A stretch of DNA of 42,720 nucleotides, from NCBI RefSeq assembly GCF_000770635.1, contig NZ_AVBF01000036.1:1-42720 (forward strand). Direction: 5' to 3'. Shown one piece after another: positions 23,978-32,916 of the stretch. Position 1 is the first letter of the stretch; every line of letters starts with the position of its first letter. Source of the stretch: Pontibacillus yanchengensis Y32 (GTDB lineage Bacteria; Bacillota; Bacilli; Bacillales; BH030062). The notes below the pieces were generated by a model that made no database searches, had not been told where the DNA came from, and worked only from the letters and a program-made list of their open reading frames with translations. The translations under genes and the position numbers were made by a program.

Positions 23978-24793
23978 ATGGACGCTACACAAATTAAAGA
24001 CGCAGCTCAATTTATTCAAAAACAAAGTACCAATCAACCGTCGATTGGCATGATTTTAGGTTCAGGGCTAGGAGTTCTTGCGGATGAAATTGAGAACCCT
24101 GTTACGATCAAATACGGAGATATCCCGCATTTCCCAGAATCAACCGTAGCGGGTCATAAAGGACAACTTGTAATAGGTACACTTGAAGGTAAACAAGTCA
24201 TTGCTATGCAAGGTCGTTTTCATTATTACGAAGGATACAGCATGCAACAAGTGACGTTCCCTGTACGAGTAATGAGAGAGTTAGGCGTGGAAACATTATT
24301 TGTAACCAATGCAGCTGGTGGTATTAATGAGAACTTTAACGCTGGTGATTTAATGATTATTAGTGATCATATAAATAACATGGGGGACAATCCACTTATC
24401 GGACCTAATGATGAGAAACTAGGTGCAAGATTCCCTGATATGTCCAAGGCATATGATGGTCAACTCGCAACGCATGCAAAAGCGTGTGCTGACCGATTAG
24501 GATTAAAAGTGCAACAAGGTGTGTATGTAGGCAATACCGGACCTTCCTATGAGACAGGTGCAGAGGTCCGCATGCTTCGTACGTTAGGTGGAGATGCAGT
24601 TGGCATGTCTACAGTACCAGAGGTTATTGTTGCGAATCATGCAGGTATGAATGTTTTAGGTATTTCCTGTATTTCCAATATGGCTGCAGGGATTCTAGAC
24701 CAGCCTCTAACGCATGACGAGGTAATTGAAACAACTCAACAGGTACGTCAAGATTTCTTGAATTTCGTAAAAGAGACATTGAAGACACTATAA
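23978..24793 (+). CDS. punA: Purine-nucleoside phosphorylase PunA
   Basis: This 271-residue trimeric-type phosphorylase cleaves guanosine, inosine and their deoxy forms to base and pentose-1-phosphate. Phosphate-site segments are clear: LGSGLGVL (residues 28-35), GHKGQL, RFHYYEGY and the NAAGG loop. Purine and ribose recognition appears in VGMSTVPEV and the SNMAAG region. AAGGGGG precedes the ATG. It lies between deoB and pdp; its product is the DeoB substrate. Confidence 0.95.
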   Translation: MDATQIKDAAQFIQKQSTNQPSIGMILGSGLGVLADEIENPVTIKYGDIPHFPESTVAGHKGQLVIGTLEGKQVIAMQGRFHYYEGYSMQQVTFPVRVMRELGVETLFVTNAAGGINENFNAGDLMIISDHINNMGDNPLIGPNDEKLGARFPDMSKAYDGQLATHAKACADRLGLKVQQGVYVGNTGPSYETGAEVRMLRTLGGDAVGMSTVPEVIVANHAGMNVLGISCISNMAAGILDQPLTHDEVIETTQQVRQDFLNFVKETLKTL

Positions 24794-24832
24794 ATACTGT
24801 TTTGTTAACTTTTAAATAAGGGTGATGAGAAT

Positions 24833-26140
24833 ATGAGAATGTATGATATTATTGCGAAAAAAAGAGACGGTTATGCTTTGACAAAGGAAGAAATTGACTT
24901 TTTCGTTGAAGGTTACACAAATGGAGAGGTTCCGGATTATCAAGCTAGTGCTCTATGTATGGCGATTTTCTTCCAGGATATGAACGATGAAGAAAGAGCA
25001 AATATCACAACAGCTATGGTAAATAGCGGTGATACAATTGATCTTTCACCAATCGAGGGCATCAAAGTGGACAAGCACTCAACAGGCGGCGTAGGTGATA
25101 CGACAACACTTATTCTAGGACCATTGGTTGCTTCTCTTGATGTACCTGTTGCAAAAATGAGTGGTCGTGGATTAGGTCATACTGGTGGAACGATTGATAA
25201 GCTAGAAGCTGTTCCTGGCTTCCACGTTGAAATCGATAAGAGTCAATTTATCGATTTAGTAAACAGCAACAAACTATCTGTAATTGGTCAAACCGGTAAC
25301 TTAACACCTGCTGATAAAAAACTATACGGTCTTCGGGACGTAACAGCAACCGTTAATTCTATCCCTTTAATTGCTAGTTCAATTATGAGTAAGAAAATTG
25401 CTGCCGGTGCAGATGCGATTGTACTTGATGTGAAAACTGGTGCTGGTGCCTTTATGAAGAGTTTAGAAGACTCTAAAGCATTAGCAGAAGCCATGGTTCG
25501 TATTGGAAATCACGTTGGTCGTAACACGATGGCTGTCATTTCTGATATGAATCAGCCACTAGGTCGCGCAATTGGAAATGCATTAGAGGTAGAAGAGGCA
25601 ATCGAAACCTTAAAAGGAAACGGTCCAGAGGACTTAACAGAATTATGCTTAACCCTTGGAAGTCAAATGGTTGTACTTGCAGGTAAAGCAGACACACTTG
25701 ATGAAGCTCGTCAGAAATTAGAAGAAAACATGAAAAACGGCAAAGCTCTTGAGAAATTTGGTACTTTCCTTAAATCTCAAGGTGGTGACGAACGCGTAGT
25801 TGAAGACCCATCTGTGATGCCAAAAGCTTCAAAACAGTTTGAACTAAACGCCAAAAAATCTGGCTATGTTAGCGACATTGTAGCAGATGAACTAGGAACT
25901 GCTGCCATGATGCTAGGTGCAGGCCGTGCGACGAAAGAGTCAGAAATTGATTTAGCTGTTGGTCTTTACCTAAACAAGAAAGTGGGAGACTACGTAGAAG
26001 AGGGCGAATCCCTTCTAACGATTTACGCAAATCAAGATGATGTGGAAGACGTGAAAGAAAAGCTTTACGCAAATATCACTATCTCTGATGAAAAAGTCTC
26101 AGCACCAACCCTTATTCACAATATGGTTACAGGAGAATAA
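24833..26140 (+). CDS. pdp: Pyrimidine-nucleoside phosphorylase
   Basis: This 435-residue enzyme phosphorolyses uridine, thymidine and deoxyuridine. Family motifs include [29 protein letters not shown] and [13 protein letters not shown], with a C-terminal lipoyl-like domain from about residue 345. The MRMYDII start matches B. subtilis Pdp; a second ATG two codons on is possible. In B. subtilis pdp lies in the dra-nupC-pdp operon elsewhere, whereas here it has joined deoB-punA. A terminator follows. Confidence 0.96.
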   Translation: MRMYDIIAKKRDGYALTKEEIDFFVEGYTNGEVPDYQASALCMAIFFQDMNDEERANITTAMVNSGDTIDLSPIEGIKVDKHSTGGVGDTTTLILGPLVASLDVPVAKMSGRGLGHTGGTIDKLEAVPGFHVEIDKSQFIDLVNSNKLSVIGQTGNLTPADKKLYGLRDVTATVNSIPLIASSIMSKKIAAGADAIVLDVKTGAGAFMKSLEDSKALAEAMVRIGNHVGRNTMAVISDMNQPLGRAIGNALEVEEAIETLKGNGPEDLTELCLTLGSQMVVLAGKADTLDEARQKLEENMKNGKALEKFGTFLKSQGGDERVVEDPSVMPKASKQFELNAKKSGYVSDIVADELGTAAMMLGAGRATKESEIDLAVGLYLNKKVGDYVEEGESLLTIYANQDDVEDVKEKLYANITISDEKVSAPTLIHNMVTGE

Positions 26141-26151
26141 TGCTTGATTGA

Positions 26152-26183
26152 AGAGAGATGCCACCTTGCATCTCTCTTTTTTT
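26152..26183 (+). terminator. Terminator of the deoB-punA-pdp operon
   Basis: AGAGAGATG pairs perfectly with CATCTCTCT around an 8-nt loop and is followed by seven T residues. Confidence 0.93.
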
Positions 26184-26233
26184 ATGTTTGGCTGTAGGAA
26201 ATTGAAGTAGTTTTGTTCCCTTCTTCCTCTAAA

Positions 26234-26462
26234 GCCCCATTATCTTGAAGACTTGGATTCGAGATAAATTGGGGATGATAGATGTTTCCGTTGTTTTAAA
26301 TGGAATAAAGGTGGCCGTGGAACAACTCGCGTCCTGCCGGCGACCCTACGTCGTGTAGGGCCGCCCGCAGGACGCGAGCCGTTTCCCACCCATCCCTAAA
26401 CCTCTTTGAGCATCGGACCCACTCTATATCCAAAAATTATCTCAAATCCAAGCCTTCAAAAC
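26234..26462. repeat. Palindromic intergenic element, copy 2 (complete)
   Basis: The outer arms (CTTGAAGACTTGGATTCGAG at 26,244 and its inexact complement near 26,442-26,462) enclose a GC-rich core. In the core, CTCGCGTCCTGC pairs exactly with GCAGGACGCGAG, and within it CCCTAC pairs with GTAGGG. Together they would form a long, nested cruciform or RNA hairpin. It fills most of the 489-bp gap between pdp and dacF. Sequence arms are shared with 206-400 and 42,647-42,720. Confidence 0.75.
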
Positions 26463-26572
26463 TATACCTCTAATATTGAATAAAAGTTAGTTTAAATTAC
26501 TTGCTCCATCTATTAACTAAAAATAAAGCATATACCTCCGCTCTCTTTTTTTCAATAATATAGAATTCCATG

Positions 26573-26602
26573 TTATAAAACAGTCTCAGCTTGGAAAAAA
26601 TA
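26573..26602 (+). promoter_or_regulatory. Candidate sigma-F promoter of dacF
   Basis: GGAAAAAATA at 26,593-26,602 fits the sigma-F -10 pattern GGNRANANTW exactly. TTATA at 26,573-26,577 matches four of five bases of a GYATA-type -35, with a 15-bp spacer. It ends 27 bp before the dacF ATG. B. subtilis dacF is a sigma-F gene, so position and sequence agree. Confidence 0.5.
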
Positions 26603-26629
26603 GCTAACATTACGATTGGAGGGACAACG

Positions 26630-27796
26630 ATGAAAAAGTTTGGTGTCTGGATAACCATTGTATTTGTTATGCTATCGGTCTTTGCTCCAACTTCCTTTGC
26701 GGCAGAGGAAACGGGGCCTAAGTTAGCTGAGAAAGCAAAATCTGCAATACTAATTGAGAGAGATACAGGTACAGTCCTATACAACAAGAACTCAGATGAG
26801 AAGCTTCCACCTGCAAGTATGACTAAAATCATGACATTGGTTCTTGTCATGGAAGCTATTAATGATGGTTCTTTGAAATTGGATGAAAAAGTTCGTGCTA
26901 GCGAATATGCAGCTTCTATGGGAGGATCACAAATCTTCCTTGAGCCTGGTGAAGAAATGACTGTAAATGAACTATTAAAAGGAGTAGCCATTGCTTCAGG
27001 TAATGATGCTTCTGTTGCGTTAGCGGAACGAATAGCTGGCAGTGAAGAAGAGTTTGTTAAGCAAATGAACGCTAAAGCAAAGCAATTAGGATTGAAAAAT
27101 ACACACTTTAAAAATACGACAGGCCTTCCAGCAGAAGGACATTATAGTACTGCTGAGGATATGGCATTAATGGCAAAAGAGTTATTAAAGCATGAAGGAA
27201 TCACAGAATATACAAGCAAATACGACGACTATCTTCGCAAGGGGACGGATAACGAATTTTGGCTTGTAAATACAAATAAACTTGTGAAGTTCTATCCTGG
27301 CGTTGATGGATTGAAAACAGGTTTTACTCGTGAAGCCATGTATTGTTTAACTGCAACAGCGAAAAAGAATGATATGCGTGTGATTGCAGTCGTAATGGGG
27401 GCGGATACACCTAAAAACCGTAATGCAAGTATCTCCTCAATGCTAGACTATGCATTTAATCATTATGAAACGGAATCCTTATACAAACGTTATCAGCCAG
27501 TAGATCAAATGCGGATGATACGTGCTCAACAACCAACTATTGATGTAGTTACGAGTGAATCTGTGTCTGTCTTAAAGAAAAAAGGGGAGACAATCGAAAA
27601 TGTAAAAGCGGATATCTCTTATCATAAAGACCTATCTTTGCCATTAAAGAGTGGGCAAGAGATTGGTGTATTGACCGTGACAAGTAACGATAAGAAATTA
27701 TCTGAATCTACATTAATCGTTAAAGAAGACGTTAAGGAAGCTGGAGTTTGGACGTTATTCAAAAGATCTCTTAATGAAATGGTGAAACATCGATAA
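26630..27796 (+). CDS. dacF: D-alanyl-D-alanine carboxypeptidase DacF
   Basis: This 388-residue low-molecular-mass penicillin-binding protein trims peptidoglycan stem peptides during spore cortex formation. A signal peptide ends near TSFAA (residues 21-25). Active-site motifs are SMTK at 63-66, SGN at 123-125 and KTG at 229-231. A C-terminal domain and a basic amphipathic tail (LFKRSLNEMVKHR) for membrane attachment follow. GGAGGG before ATG 26,630 decides the start. It lies just upstream of spoIIA, as in B. subtilis, with a candidate sigma-F promoter. Confidence 0.95.
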   Translation: MKKFGVWITIVFVMLSVFAPTSFAAEETGPKLAEKAKSAILIERDTGTVLYNKNSDEKLPPASMTKIMTLVLVMEAINDGSLKLDEKVRASEYAASMGGSQIFLEPGEEMTVNELLKGVAIASGNDASVALAERIAGSEEEFVKQMNAKAKQLGLKNTHFKNTTGLPAEGHYSTAEDMALMAKELLKHEGITEYTSKYDDYLRKGTDNEFWLVNTNKLVKFYPGVDGLKTGFTREAMYCLTATAKKNDMRVIAVVMGADTPKNRNASISSMLDYAFNHYETESLYKRYQPVDQMRMIRAQQPTIDVVTSESVSVLKKKGETIENVKADISYHKDLSLPLKSGQEIGVLTVTSNDKKLSESTLIVKEDVKEAGVWTLFKRSLNEMVKHR

Positions 27797-27900
27797 TCGT
27801 AAGAGGTTTCATCGAATCAACACTTCTTTTGTCAGTTAGCAGGATAATGAATGAAAAAAGGAGAAAGACTCACTAACCTAATTTTGAGGAGGAAGAAACT

Positions 27901-28254
27901 GTGAGTCTTTCCGTTCACTTTGAAACAAAACAACATGTGCTGTTAGTTCGACTAGCAGGAGAATTAGATCATCATGAAGCTGAGAATTTACGTAATGAGT
28001 GGCAGACGATAATGGCGAGACAAGAGCTTAAGCATGTAGTGCTAAATCTTGAATCCCTCAGTTTTATGGACAGCTCTGGACTTGGCGTTATTTTAGGAAG
28101 ATATAAAGAGGTCAAGCAAAATGGAGGGGAAATGGTTGTATGTTCTATCTCTCCAGCTGTACAGCGTTTATTCGAAATGTCAGGATTATTTAAAATTATC
28201 CGTCTAGAAGAAAATGAGGCATTTGCACTTGAAACGTTGGGGGTGGCGTCTTAA
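27901..28254 (+). CDS. spoIIAA: Anti-sigma-F factor antagonist SpoIIAA
   Basis: This 117-residue STAS-domain protein, when unphosphorylated, binds SpoIIAB and frees sigma-F in the forespore. The phosphorylation site is Ser58 in FMDSSGLG, the same position as in B. subtilis. It starts with GTG behind GAGGAGG. The stop codon overlaps the spoIIAB start. A sigma-H promoter is expected in the 104-bp gap after dacF, but I could not find a good match. Confidence 0.96.
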   Translation: MSLSVHFETKQHVLLVRLAGELDHHEAENLRNEWQTIMARQELKHVVLNLESLSFMDSSGLGVILGRYKEVKQNGGEMVVCSISPAVQRLFEMSGLFKIIRLEENEAFALETLGVAS

Positions 28255-28697
28255 TGAATAAAAATGAGATGCATATTCAATTTTCAGCTCTTAGTGAGAA
28301 TGAGTCGTTTGCACGTGTTACGGTAGCAGCATTTGTAACGCAATTAGACCCTACAATGGATGAACTGACAGAAATGAAGACCGTTGTATCAGAAGCAGTT
28401 ACCAACTCTATTATCCATGGTTATGAGGAGCATGACGAAGGACTCGTACATATTGACTGTGTCCTTTGTGAAGGATCCGTCGAGCTAACTATTTGGGATG
28501 AGGGTATGGGAATTGACAACATCGATGAGGCAAAACAACCGTTATACACATCTAAACCAGAATTAGAACGCTCAGGAATGGGCTTTACGATTATGGAAAA
28601 TTTCATGGATGAAGTAGATATCACATCTATTCCGGGTCAAGGGACAACCGTAAGACTGGTCAAGCACTTAAAAAAAAGCAAAACCTTATGTAATTAA
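28254..28697 (+). CDS. spoIIAB: Anti-sigma-F factor and kinase SpoIIAB
   Basis: This 147-residue GHKL-type serine kinase holds sigma-F inactive and phosphorylates SpoIIAA. The ATP site is complete: [12 protein letters not shown] with Glu47 and Asn51, the WDEGMGI loop at residues 81-87, and SGMGFTIME at 108-116. Its ATG shares one base with the spoIIAA stop, so translation is coupled and stoichiometry is tied. sigF begins 12 bp after its stop. Confidence 0.96.
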   Translation: MNKNEMHIQFSALSENESFARVTVAAFVTQLDPTMDELTEMKTVVSEAVTNSIIHGYEEHDEGLVHIDCVLCEGSVELTIWDEGMGIDNIDEAKQPLYTSKPELERSGMGFTIMENFMDEVDITSIPGQGTTVRLVKHLKKSKTLCN

Positions 28698-28709
28698 GGG
28701 GACATGCGT

Positions 28710-29465
28710 ATGGATGTGGAATTAAAGCAATCTAAAAAACAAGAACAGTTGTCTGATGAAGAGGTTAAAGTGTACATTGCACAAAGTCAACAGGGAGACC
28801 AGGAAGCCCGAAACATTTTGGTAGAAAAAAATATGCGTCTTGTTTGGTCGGTAGTTCAACGATTTTTAAATCGGGGTTATGATCCGGATGATCTTTTTCA
28901 AATTGGATGTATTGGGCTTTTAAAATCGGTTGATAAGTTTGATCTCTCCTATGATGTGAAATTTTCAACGTATGCTGTACCAATGATTATTGGAGAAATA
29001 CAGCGATTTATCCGTGACGATGGTAGTGTGAAAGTTAGTCGTAGTTTAAAGGAAACAGGCAACAAGATTCGCAGAAAGAAGGATGAGCTTACGAAAGTAC
29101 TGGGGCGCACCCCTACAGTACAAGAACTTGCCAAGGAATTAGACATTTCACCTGAAGATGTCGTACTAGCGCAAGAAGCATCCAAATCACCACATTCAAT
29201 TCACGAGACCGTGTACGAAAATGATGGAGATCCCATTACACTTTTGGACCAAATAGCAGAACAAGATACAAAGTGGTTTGATAAAATAGCCCTTCAAGAG
29301 GCTATTCGTTCATTGGATGAAAGAGAAAGGTTGATTGTCTATCTACGATATTATAAAGATCAGACACAATCTGATGTGGCAGAAAGACTAGGCATATCCC
29401 AAGTCCAAGTATCAAGACTTGAGAAGAAAATTCTCAGCTTTATTAAGGATCAAATGAAAGAATAA
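28710..29465 (+). CDS. sigF: Sporulation sigma factor SigF
   Basis: This 251-residue sigma-70-family factor is the first forespore-specific sigma. Region 2 reads DDLFQIGCIGLLKSVDKFD and STYAVPMIIGEIQRFIRDDG. Region 4 carries the helix-turn-helix QSDVAERLGISQVQVSRLEK. The start at 28,710 gives MDVELK, matching the family, and has a well-placed GGGGAC; an ATG two codons earlier sits too close to it. It is the last gene of spoIIAA-spoIIAB-sigF and is followed by a terminator. Confidence 0.97.
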   Translation: MDVELKQSKKQEQLSDEEVKVYIAQSQQGDQEARNILVEKNMRLVWSVVQRFLNRGYDPDDLFQIGCIGLLKSVDKFDLSYDVKFSTYAVPMIIGEIQRFIRDDGSVKVSRSLKETGNKIRRKKDELTKVLGRTPTVQELAKELDISPEDVVLAQEASKSPHSIHETVYENDGDPITLLDQIAEQDTKWFDKIALQEAIRSLDERERLIVYLRYYKDQTQSDVAERLGISQVQVSRLEKKILSFIKDQMKE

Positions 29466-29470
29466 ATATA

Positions 29471-29503
29471 AGACTTCCCATATTGGGGAGTCTTTTTTTT
29501 TTG
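29471..29503 (+). terminator. Terminator of the spoIIA operon
   Basis: GACTTCCC pairs with GGGGAGTC around a short loop and is followed by about ten T residues. Confidence 0.9.
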
Positions 29504-29614
29504 TTTTATGAAGGATAATAAGTTTATTCAGGTATAGAGGCATTCGAAATATTTAATGGGTAAGGAGTGGGTCGGATATGTTGTTATCGGAATCGGCACT
29601 ACGTAGGAACCTAT

Positions 29615-29802
29615 TTTGACGGACATATAGTCTCTTGTTTTCTGTGAAAACCCTCTTTTGGAGAGGCTAAAGGACATACAGTTCCTTATTTGTGAAAAAA
29701 CACACTACATTAAAGTGATTTAGGCTAAATAGCGCACTGTATGTCCGTTGCGAATGCAAAATAGCCTTCAAACCGTAGAATAAGATACTATATGTCCGTT
29801 AG
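29615..29802. repeat. Repeat element B, copy 2
   Basis: This is the second copy of the 9,442-9,627 element in the same orientation. It has the inverted ends (ACGGACATATAGTCTCT on the left; GATACTATATGTCCGTTAG on the right) and the same central AACACACTACATTAAAGTGA. Similarity continues right to about 29,884 (CACCATTCAGTAAAC, GGGCCATT). It occupies the 569-bp gap between sigF and spoVAA; apart from the element and the spoVA promoter nothing else was seen there. Confidence 0.8.
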
Positions 29803-29971
29803 CATAGCATCACTTTTTGTCCTAAACTATCCCTCGCTCCATTAATACCACCATTCAGTAAACCTTCAACATAATAGGGCCATTAACGACTATAAAAACC
29901 AAACTGTAACAAGTACTCAAATTACAAATTCAACCCTTAAGATGGAAATAACATGGAAATAAATAGACCAC

Positions 29972-30001
29972 GCATGATAAACCTTCATGTTACTCATACT
30001 A
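29972..30001 (+). promoter_or_regulatory. Sigma-G promoter of the spoVA operon
   Basis: GCATG (29,972-29,976) fits the sigma-G -35 GHATR. CATACTA (29,995-30,001) is an exact sigma-G -10 (CATNNTA). The spacer is 18 bp, within the normal range. The predicted start is about 27 bp before the spoVAA ATG. B. subtilis spoVA is transcribed by sigma-G, so sequence and genetics agree. Confidence 0.75.
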
Positions 30002-30034
30002 ACCATAAACTTCTCTAGATAAGGAGGGGTGTAG

Positions 30035-30667
30035 ATGAGTACGACTGTTTATCTCAGAATGAAAAGCAAAATACAAGCGAAAAGAAATCAAACCTTATAC
30101 TTATCCGATGTTGCCTATATCTCTGGTGAAGAGGAATGGAAGGAAAAATTAAATGAAATTGAGCTTTATCGTATAAAAGGAACCGATCGAAACATTGTCA
30201 TTTTAGATGTCTTTCGAGTGATTTACATGCTACACCAACTTCATAAGAACTTAGAAATTCAAGCGCTTGGTCCTAATCAAACCATCGTAACGATACCAAG
30301 TAATAAGAAACAGCCTTCCCTTTTATTGGTGTGTGTCATATGGTTATTGTTATTCGTTGGTGCAGCGATGGCAATAATGAATTTTCATTATGATGTCAGC
30401 ATGGAGGAAGTACAACAGAAATTGCATTTCCTGCTGACAGGTGAACAAAAGGAGCACCCTTTATGGATTCAAATACCTTATTCTCTTGGACTAGGTCTTG
30501 GTATGATCCTTTTCTTTAATCATCTATTTAAGAAACGAATTAATGAGGAACCAAGTCCTCTGGAAGTAGAAATGCATAAGTATCAACAGGATTTAGATCA
30601 ATACATTGTTTATCATGAAAATCATATTACGAAGGATAGCGATTATGATGATTCATCCACTAATTGA
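30035..30667 (+). CDS. spoVAA: Stage V sporulation protein AA
   Basis: The 210-residue protein has a soluble N-terminal domain (residues 1-90, two small alpha/beta units in B. subtilis SpoVAA) and two membrane helices near 93-113 and 147-168, followed by a charged tail. It is part of the SpoVA channel that moves calcium-dipicolinate into and out of the spore across the inner membrane. AAGGAGG lies 9 nt before the ATG. First gene of the operon; its end overlaps spoVAB by 23 bp. Confidence 0.94.
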   Translation: MSTTVYLRMKSKIQAKRNQTLYLSDVAYISGEEEWKEKLNEIELYRIKGTDRNIVILDVFRVIYMLHQLHKNLEIQALGPNQTIVTIPSNKKQPSLLLVCVIWLLLFVGAAMAIMNFHYDVSMEEVQQKLHFLLTGEQKEHPLWIQIPYSLGLGLGMILFFNHLFKKRINEEPSPLEVEMHKYQQDLDQYIVYHENHITKDSDYDDSSTN

Positions 30668-31064
30668 ATCTTTTATCGGCTTAGCCTCTGGGTTAGCGGT
30701 AGGAGCTGGCTTCGTAGCATTTCTTACTGTGTTAGGTATTATACCAAGGCTTGTTCAACTAAGTAAGAGTGCTAGGTACACAAGGTTGTATGAACTATGT
30801 GTGGTTCTAGGTGTATTATTTGGTACTCTTCTATCTTTCGATGATATTCCCGTTTCTTTTCCGGTAATCATACTAGCAATTTGGGGTGGATTCCATGGAG
30901 TTTTTATTGGAATGTTAGCGGCTGCTTTAACGGAAGTATTAAATGTATTTCCTATTTTAGCGAGACGGATTGGAATGGAAAAAAGTCTATTATGGTTTTT
31001 AATGGCGATTGTACTAGGAAAGATTTTCGGTTCCTTGTTTCAATGGACTATCTTTGTAAACTAA
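30645..31064 (+). CDS. spoVAB: Stage V sporulation protein AB
   Basis: This 139-residue protein with four or five membrane helices begins MMIHPLIESFIGLASG. The start at 30,645 has AAGGA 8 nt upstream and gives a length near the 141 residues of B. subtilis SpoVAB; the open frame continues 13 codons upstream inside spoVAA. It is a membrane component of the dipicolinate transport system. spoVAC follows after 15 bp. Confidence 0.92.
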   Translation: MMIHPLIESFIGLASGLAVGAGFVAFLTVLGIIPRLVQLSKSARYTRLYELCVVLGVLFGTLLSFDDIPVSFPVIILAIWGGFHGVFIGMLAAALTEVLNVFPILARRIGMEKSLLWFLMAIVLGKIFGSLFQWTIFVN

Positions 31065-31079
31065 ATTGAGGTGTATCAT

Positions 31080-31535
31080 ATGAGTGAAAAATTCAATCAA
31101 CAGCAGTATGACAAAACGGTTAAAGAATACCAACCTAAGCCGAGTTTAATTGGAAATTGTCTAAGAGCATTTCTAGTGGGCGGAAGTATTTGTTTACTTG
31201 GACAGTTCTTAACGGGTCTATACATGGATTTGTTTAATATGACAGAACGAGAAGCAGGGAATCCAACTGTTACTACTCTAATTTTATTATCAGCATTATT
31301 AACTGGGTTTGGAGTGTATGACAAAATTGCTCAATTTGCAGGAGCAGGTTCAGCTGTTCCTGTTACGGGATTTGCTAATTCTATAACGAGTGCGGCCTTG
31401 GAACATAAAAGTGAAGGTTTAGTTCTAGGTGTGGCTACAAATTTATTCAAGCTTGCAGGCTCTGTTATCGTATTTGGAGTTGTGGCGGCTTATATCGTAG
31501 GTATTATTAGATATGTATTTCAAGCAATCATGTAG
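31080..31535 (+). CDS. spoVAC: Stage V sporulation protein AC
   Basis: This 151-residue, three- to four-helix membrane protein resembles SpoVAEB (for example KIAQFAGAGSAVPVTGFANS versus [20 protein letters not shown]), showing they are paralogues. In B. subtilis SpoVAC can act as a mechanosensitive channel for dipicolinate release. ATG 31,080 with GAGGTG 6 nt upstream is preferred over the GTG at 31,071 inside the binding site. Confidence 0.95.
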   Translation: MSEKFNQQQYDKTVKEYQPKPSLIGNCLRAFLVGGSICLLGQFLTGLYMDLFNMTEREAGNPTVTTLILLSALLTGFGVYDKIAQFAGAGSAVPVTGFANSITSAALEHKSEGLVLGVATNLFKLAGSVIVFGVVAAYIVGIIRYVFQAIM

Positions 31536-31546
31536 GAGGAATGGTG

Positions 31547-32566
31547 ATGCGCAAAGCTGGAAAACAAACTTGGATGTATGAGAATTATTTATATTTAAAT
31601 TCAACTGGGACGGCGGTTGGGCCTAAAGAGGCGGAAGGACCGCTTGCGGATACGTTCGATATTAGCCATGATAAGTTACATTGTGAAGAGGCGAACTGGG
31701 AACTAGCTGAAAGACGATTGATGAGTGAATCTATAGATGTTTGTTTATCAAAGGCAAATATGTCGAAAGATCAAATTGATTTATTTTTAGCAGGGGACTT
31801 ACTTAACCAAAATGTGACGTCCAATTATGTCGCTAGATCTTTATCCATTCCTTTTTTATGTATGTTTGGAGCATGCTCGACCTCGATGGAGACGTTAGCT
31901 GTAGGAAGTGCCCTCATTGATGCGGGATTTGCAAATCATGTTATTGCAGCAGTGAGCAGTCATAATGCTACTGCAGAGCGACAGTTTCGATATCCAACAG
32001 AGTATGGCGGACAAAAACCGAAAACAGCAACTTCCACTGTTACCGGTGCTGGTGCAGCTTTAGTTTCAAAAGTGAAATCTGAAATAAGAATTGAATGTGC
32101 AACGATAGGAAGAGTAATGGATTATGGCACAAAGGATCCATTTGATATGGGGTCAGCGATGGCACCTGCTGCATATGACACAATCAAAACACACTTTGAA
32201 GATACAGGAAGAAAACCAGAGGACTATGATTTAATTGTTACAGGAGATTTATCAGGAGTAGGTAGTGTCATACTAAAGGATATGTTGAAAGAAGATGGCT
32301 ACACAATAGATCAACTCTACAATGATTGCGGATTAATGGTGTATAACAGTGACCAACAAGTATTTGCAGGAGGAAGCGGCTGTGCCTGCTCAGCAGTTGT
32401 GACTTACGGTCACCTTGTCCAAGCTCTAAAAGAGGGACGTTATAACAAGATTTTTGTTGTTGCAACAGGTGCTCTTATGAGTCCAACCATGGTTCAGCAA
32501 AAGGAAACGATTCCAACCATTGCTCATGGTGTGGTACTGATGAGGTCAGAAGGAGGCGGACAATAA
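31547..32566 (+). CDS. spoVAD: Stage V sporulation protein AD
   Basis: This 339-residue soluble protein with a thiolase/ketosynthase-like fold is known in B. subtilis to bind dipicolinic acid and to sit on the inner spore membrane. Typical segments are [20 protein letters not shown] and [13 protein letters not shown]. Length matches B. subtilis SpoVAD (338). ATG 31,547 lies 6 nt after AGGAGGA; another ATG two codons earlier is too close to it. The stop overlaps the spoVAEB start by one base. Confidence 0.96.
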   Translation: MRKAGKQTWMYENYLYLNSTGTAVGPKEAEGPLADTFDISHDKLHCEEANWELAERRLMSESIDVCLSKANMSKDQIDLFLAGDLLNQNVTSNYVARSLSIPFLCMFGACSTSMETLAVGSALIDAGFANHVIAAVSSHNATAERQFRYPTEYGGQKPKTATSTVTGAGAALVSKVKSEIRIECATIGRVMDYGTKDPFDMGSAMAPAAYDTIKTHFEDTGRKPEDYDLIVTGDLSGVGSVILKDMLKEDGYTIDQLYNDCGLMVYNSDQQVFAGGSGCACSAVVTYGHLVQALKEGRYNKIFVVATGALMSPTMVQQKETIPTIAHGVVLMRSEGGGQ

Positions 32567-32916
32567 TGGATTATGTATGGGCTTTTGTTGTAGGGGGAGG
32601 TATTTGTGTTATTGGGCAAATTCTTTTCGATATCTTTAAGCTAACCCCTGCACATGTGATGTCCTCATTTGTTGTAGCTGGTGCTGTATTAGATGGTTTT
32701 GATATATACGATAAGTTAATTGAGTTTGCTGGAGCTGGCGCTACGGTTCCGATAACAAGCTTTGGTCATTCTTTACTTCACGGGGCGATGGAACAGGCTG
32801 AGGAAAATGGATTCATGGGAATCGCAATGGGTATCTTTCATTTAACATCTGTAGGTATTGCCTCTGCAATCTTATTTGGTTTCCTAGTGGCTGTTATTTT
32901 TAAACCAAAGGGGTAG
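32566..32916 (+). CDS. spoVAEB: Stage V sporulation protein AEB
   Basis: This 116-residue membrane protein with three helices is a shorter paralogue of SpoVAC, sharing the [17 protein letters not shown] core at about residues 51-68. It is part of the minimal SpoVAC-AD-AEB unit of the dipicolinate channel. The ATG overlaps the spoVAD stop codon, and the next gene begins right after its own stop. Confidence 0.95.
   Translation: MDYVWAFVVGGGICVIGQILFDIFKLTPAHVMSSFVVAGAVLDGFDIYDKLIEFAGAGATVPITSFGHSLLHGAMEQAEENGFMGIAMGIFHLTSVGIASAILFGFLVAVIFKPKG

Noticed and set aside
26497-26991. 164-codon minus-strand open frame across the dacF start
   Set aside because: It is antisense to dacF, whose penicillin-binding motifs are unambiguous, and lacks a binding site.
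27797-27900. Sigma-H promoter and Spo0A box expected before spoIIAA
   Set aside because: AGGATAATGAAT and AAAGGAGAAA were examined, but spacing and consensus do not fit, so no promoter is reported.
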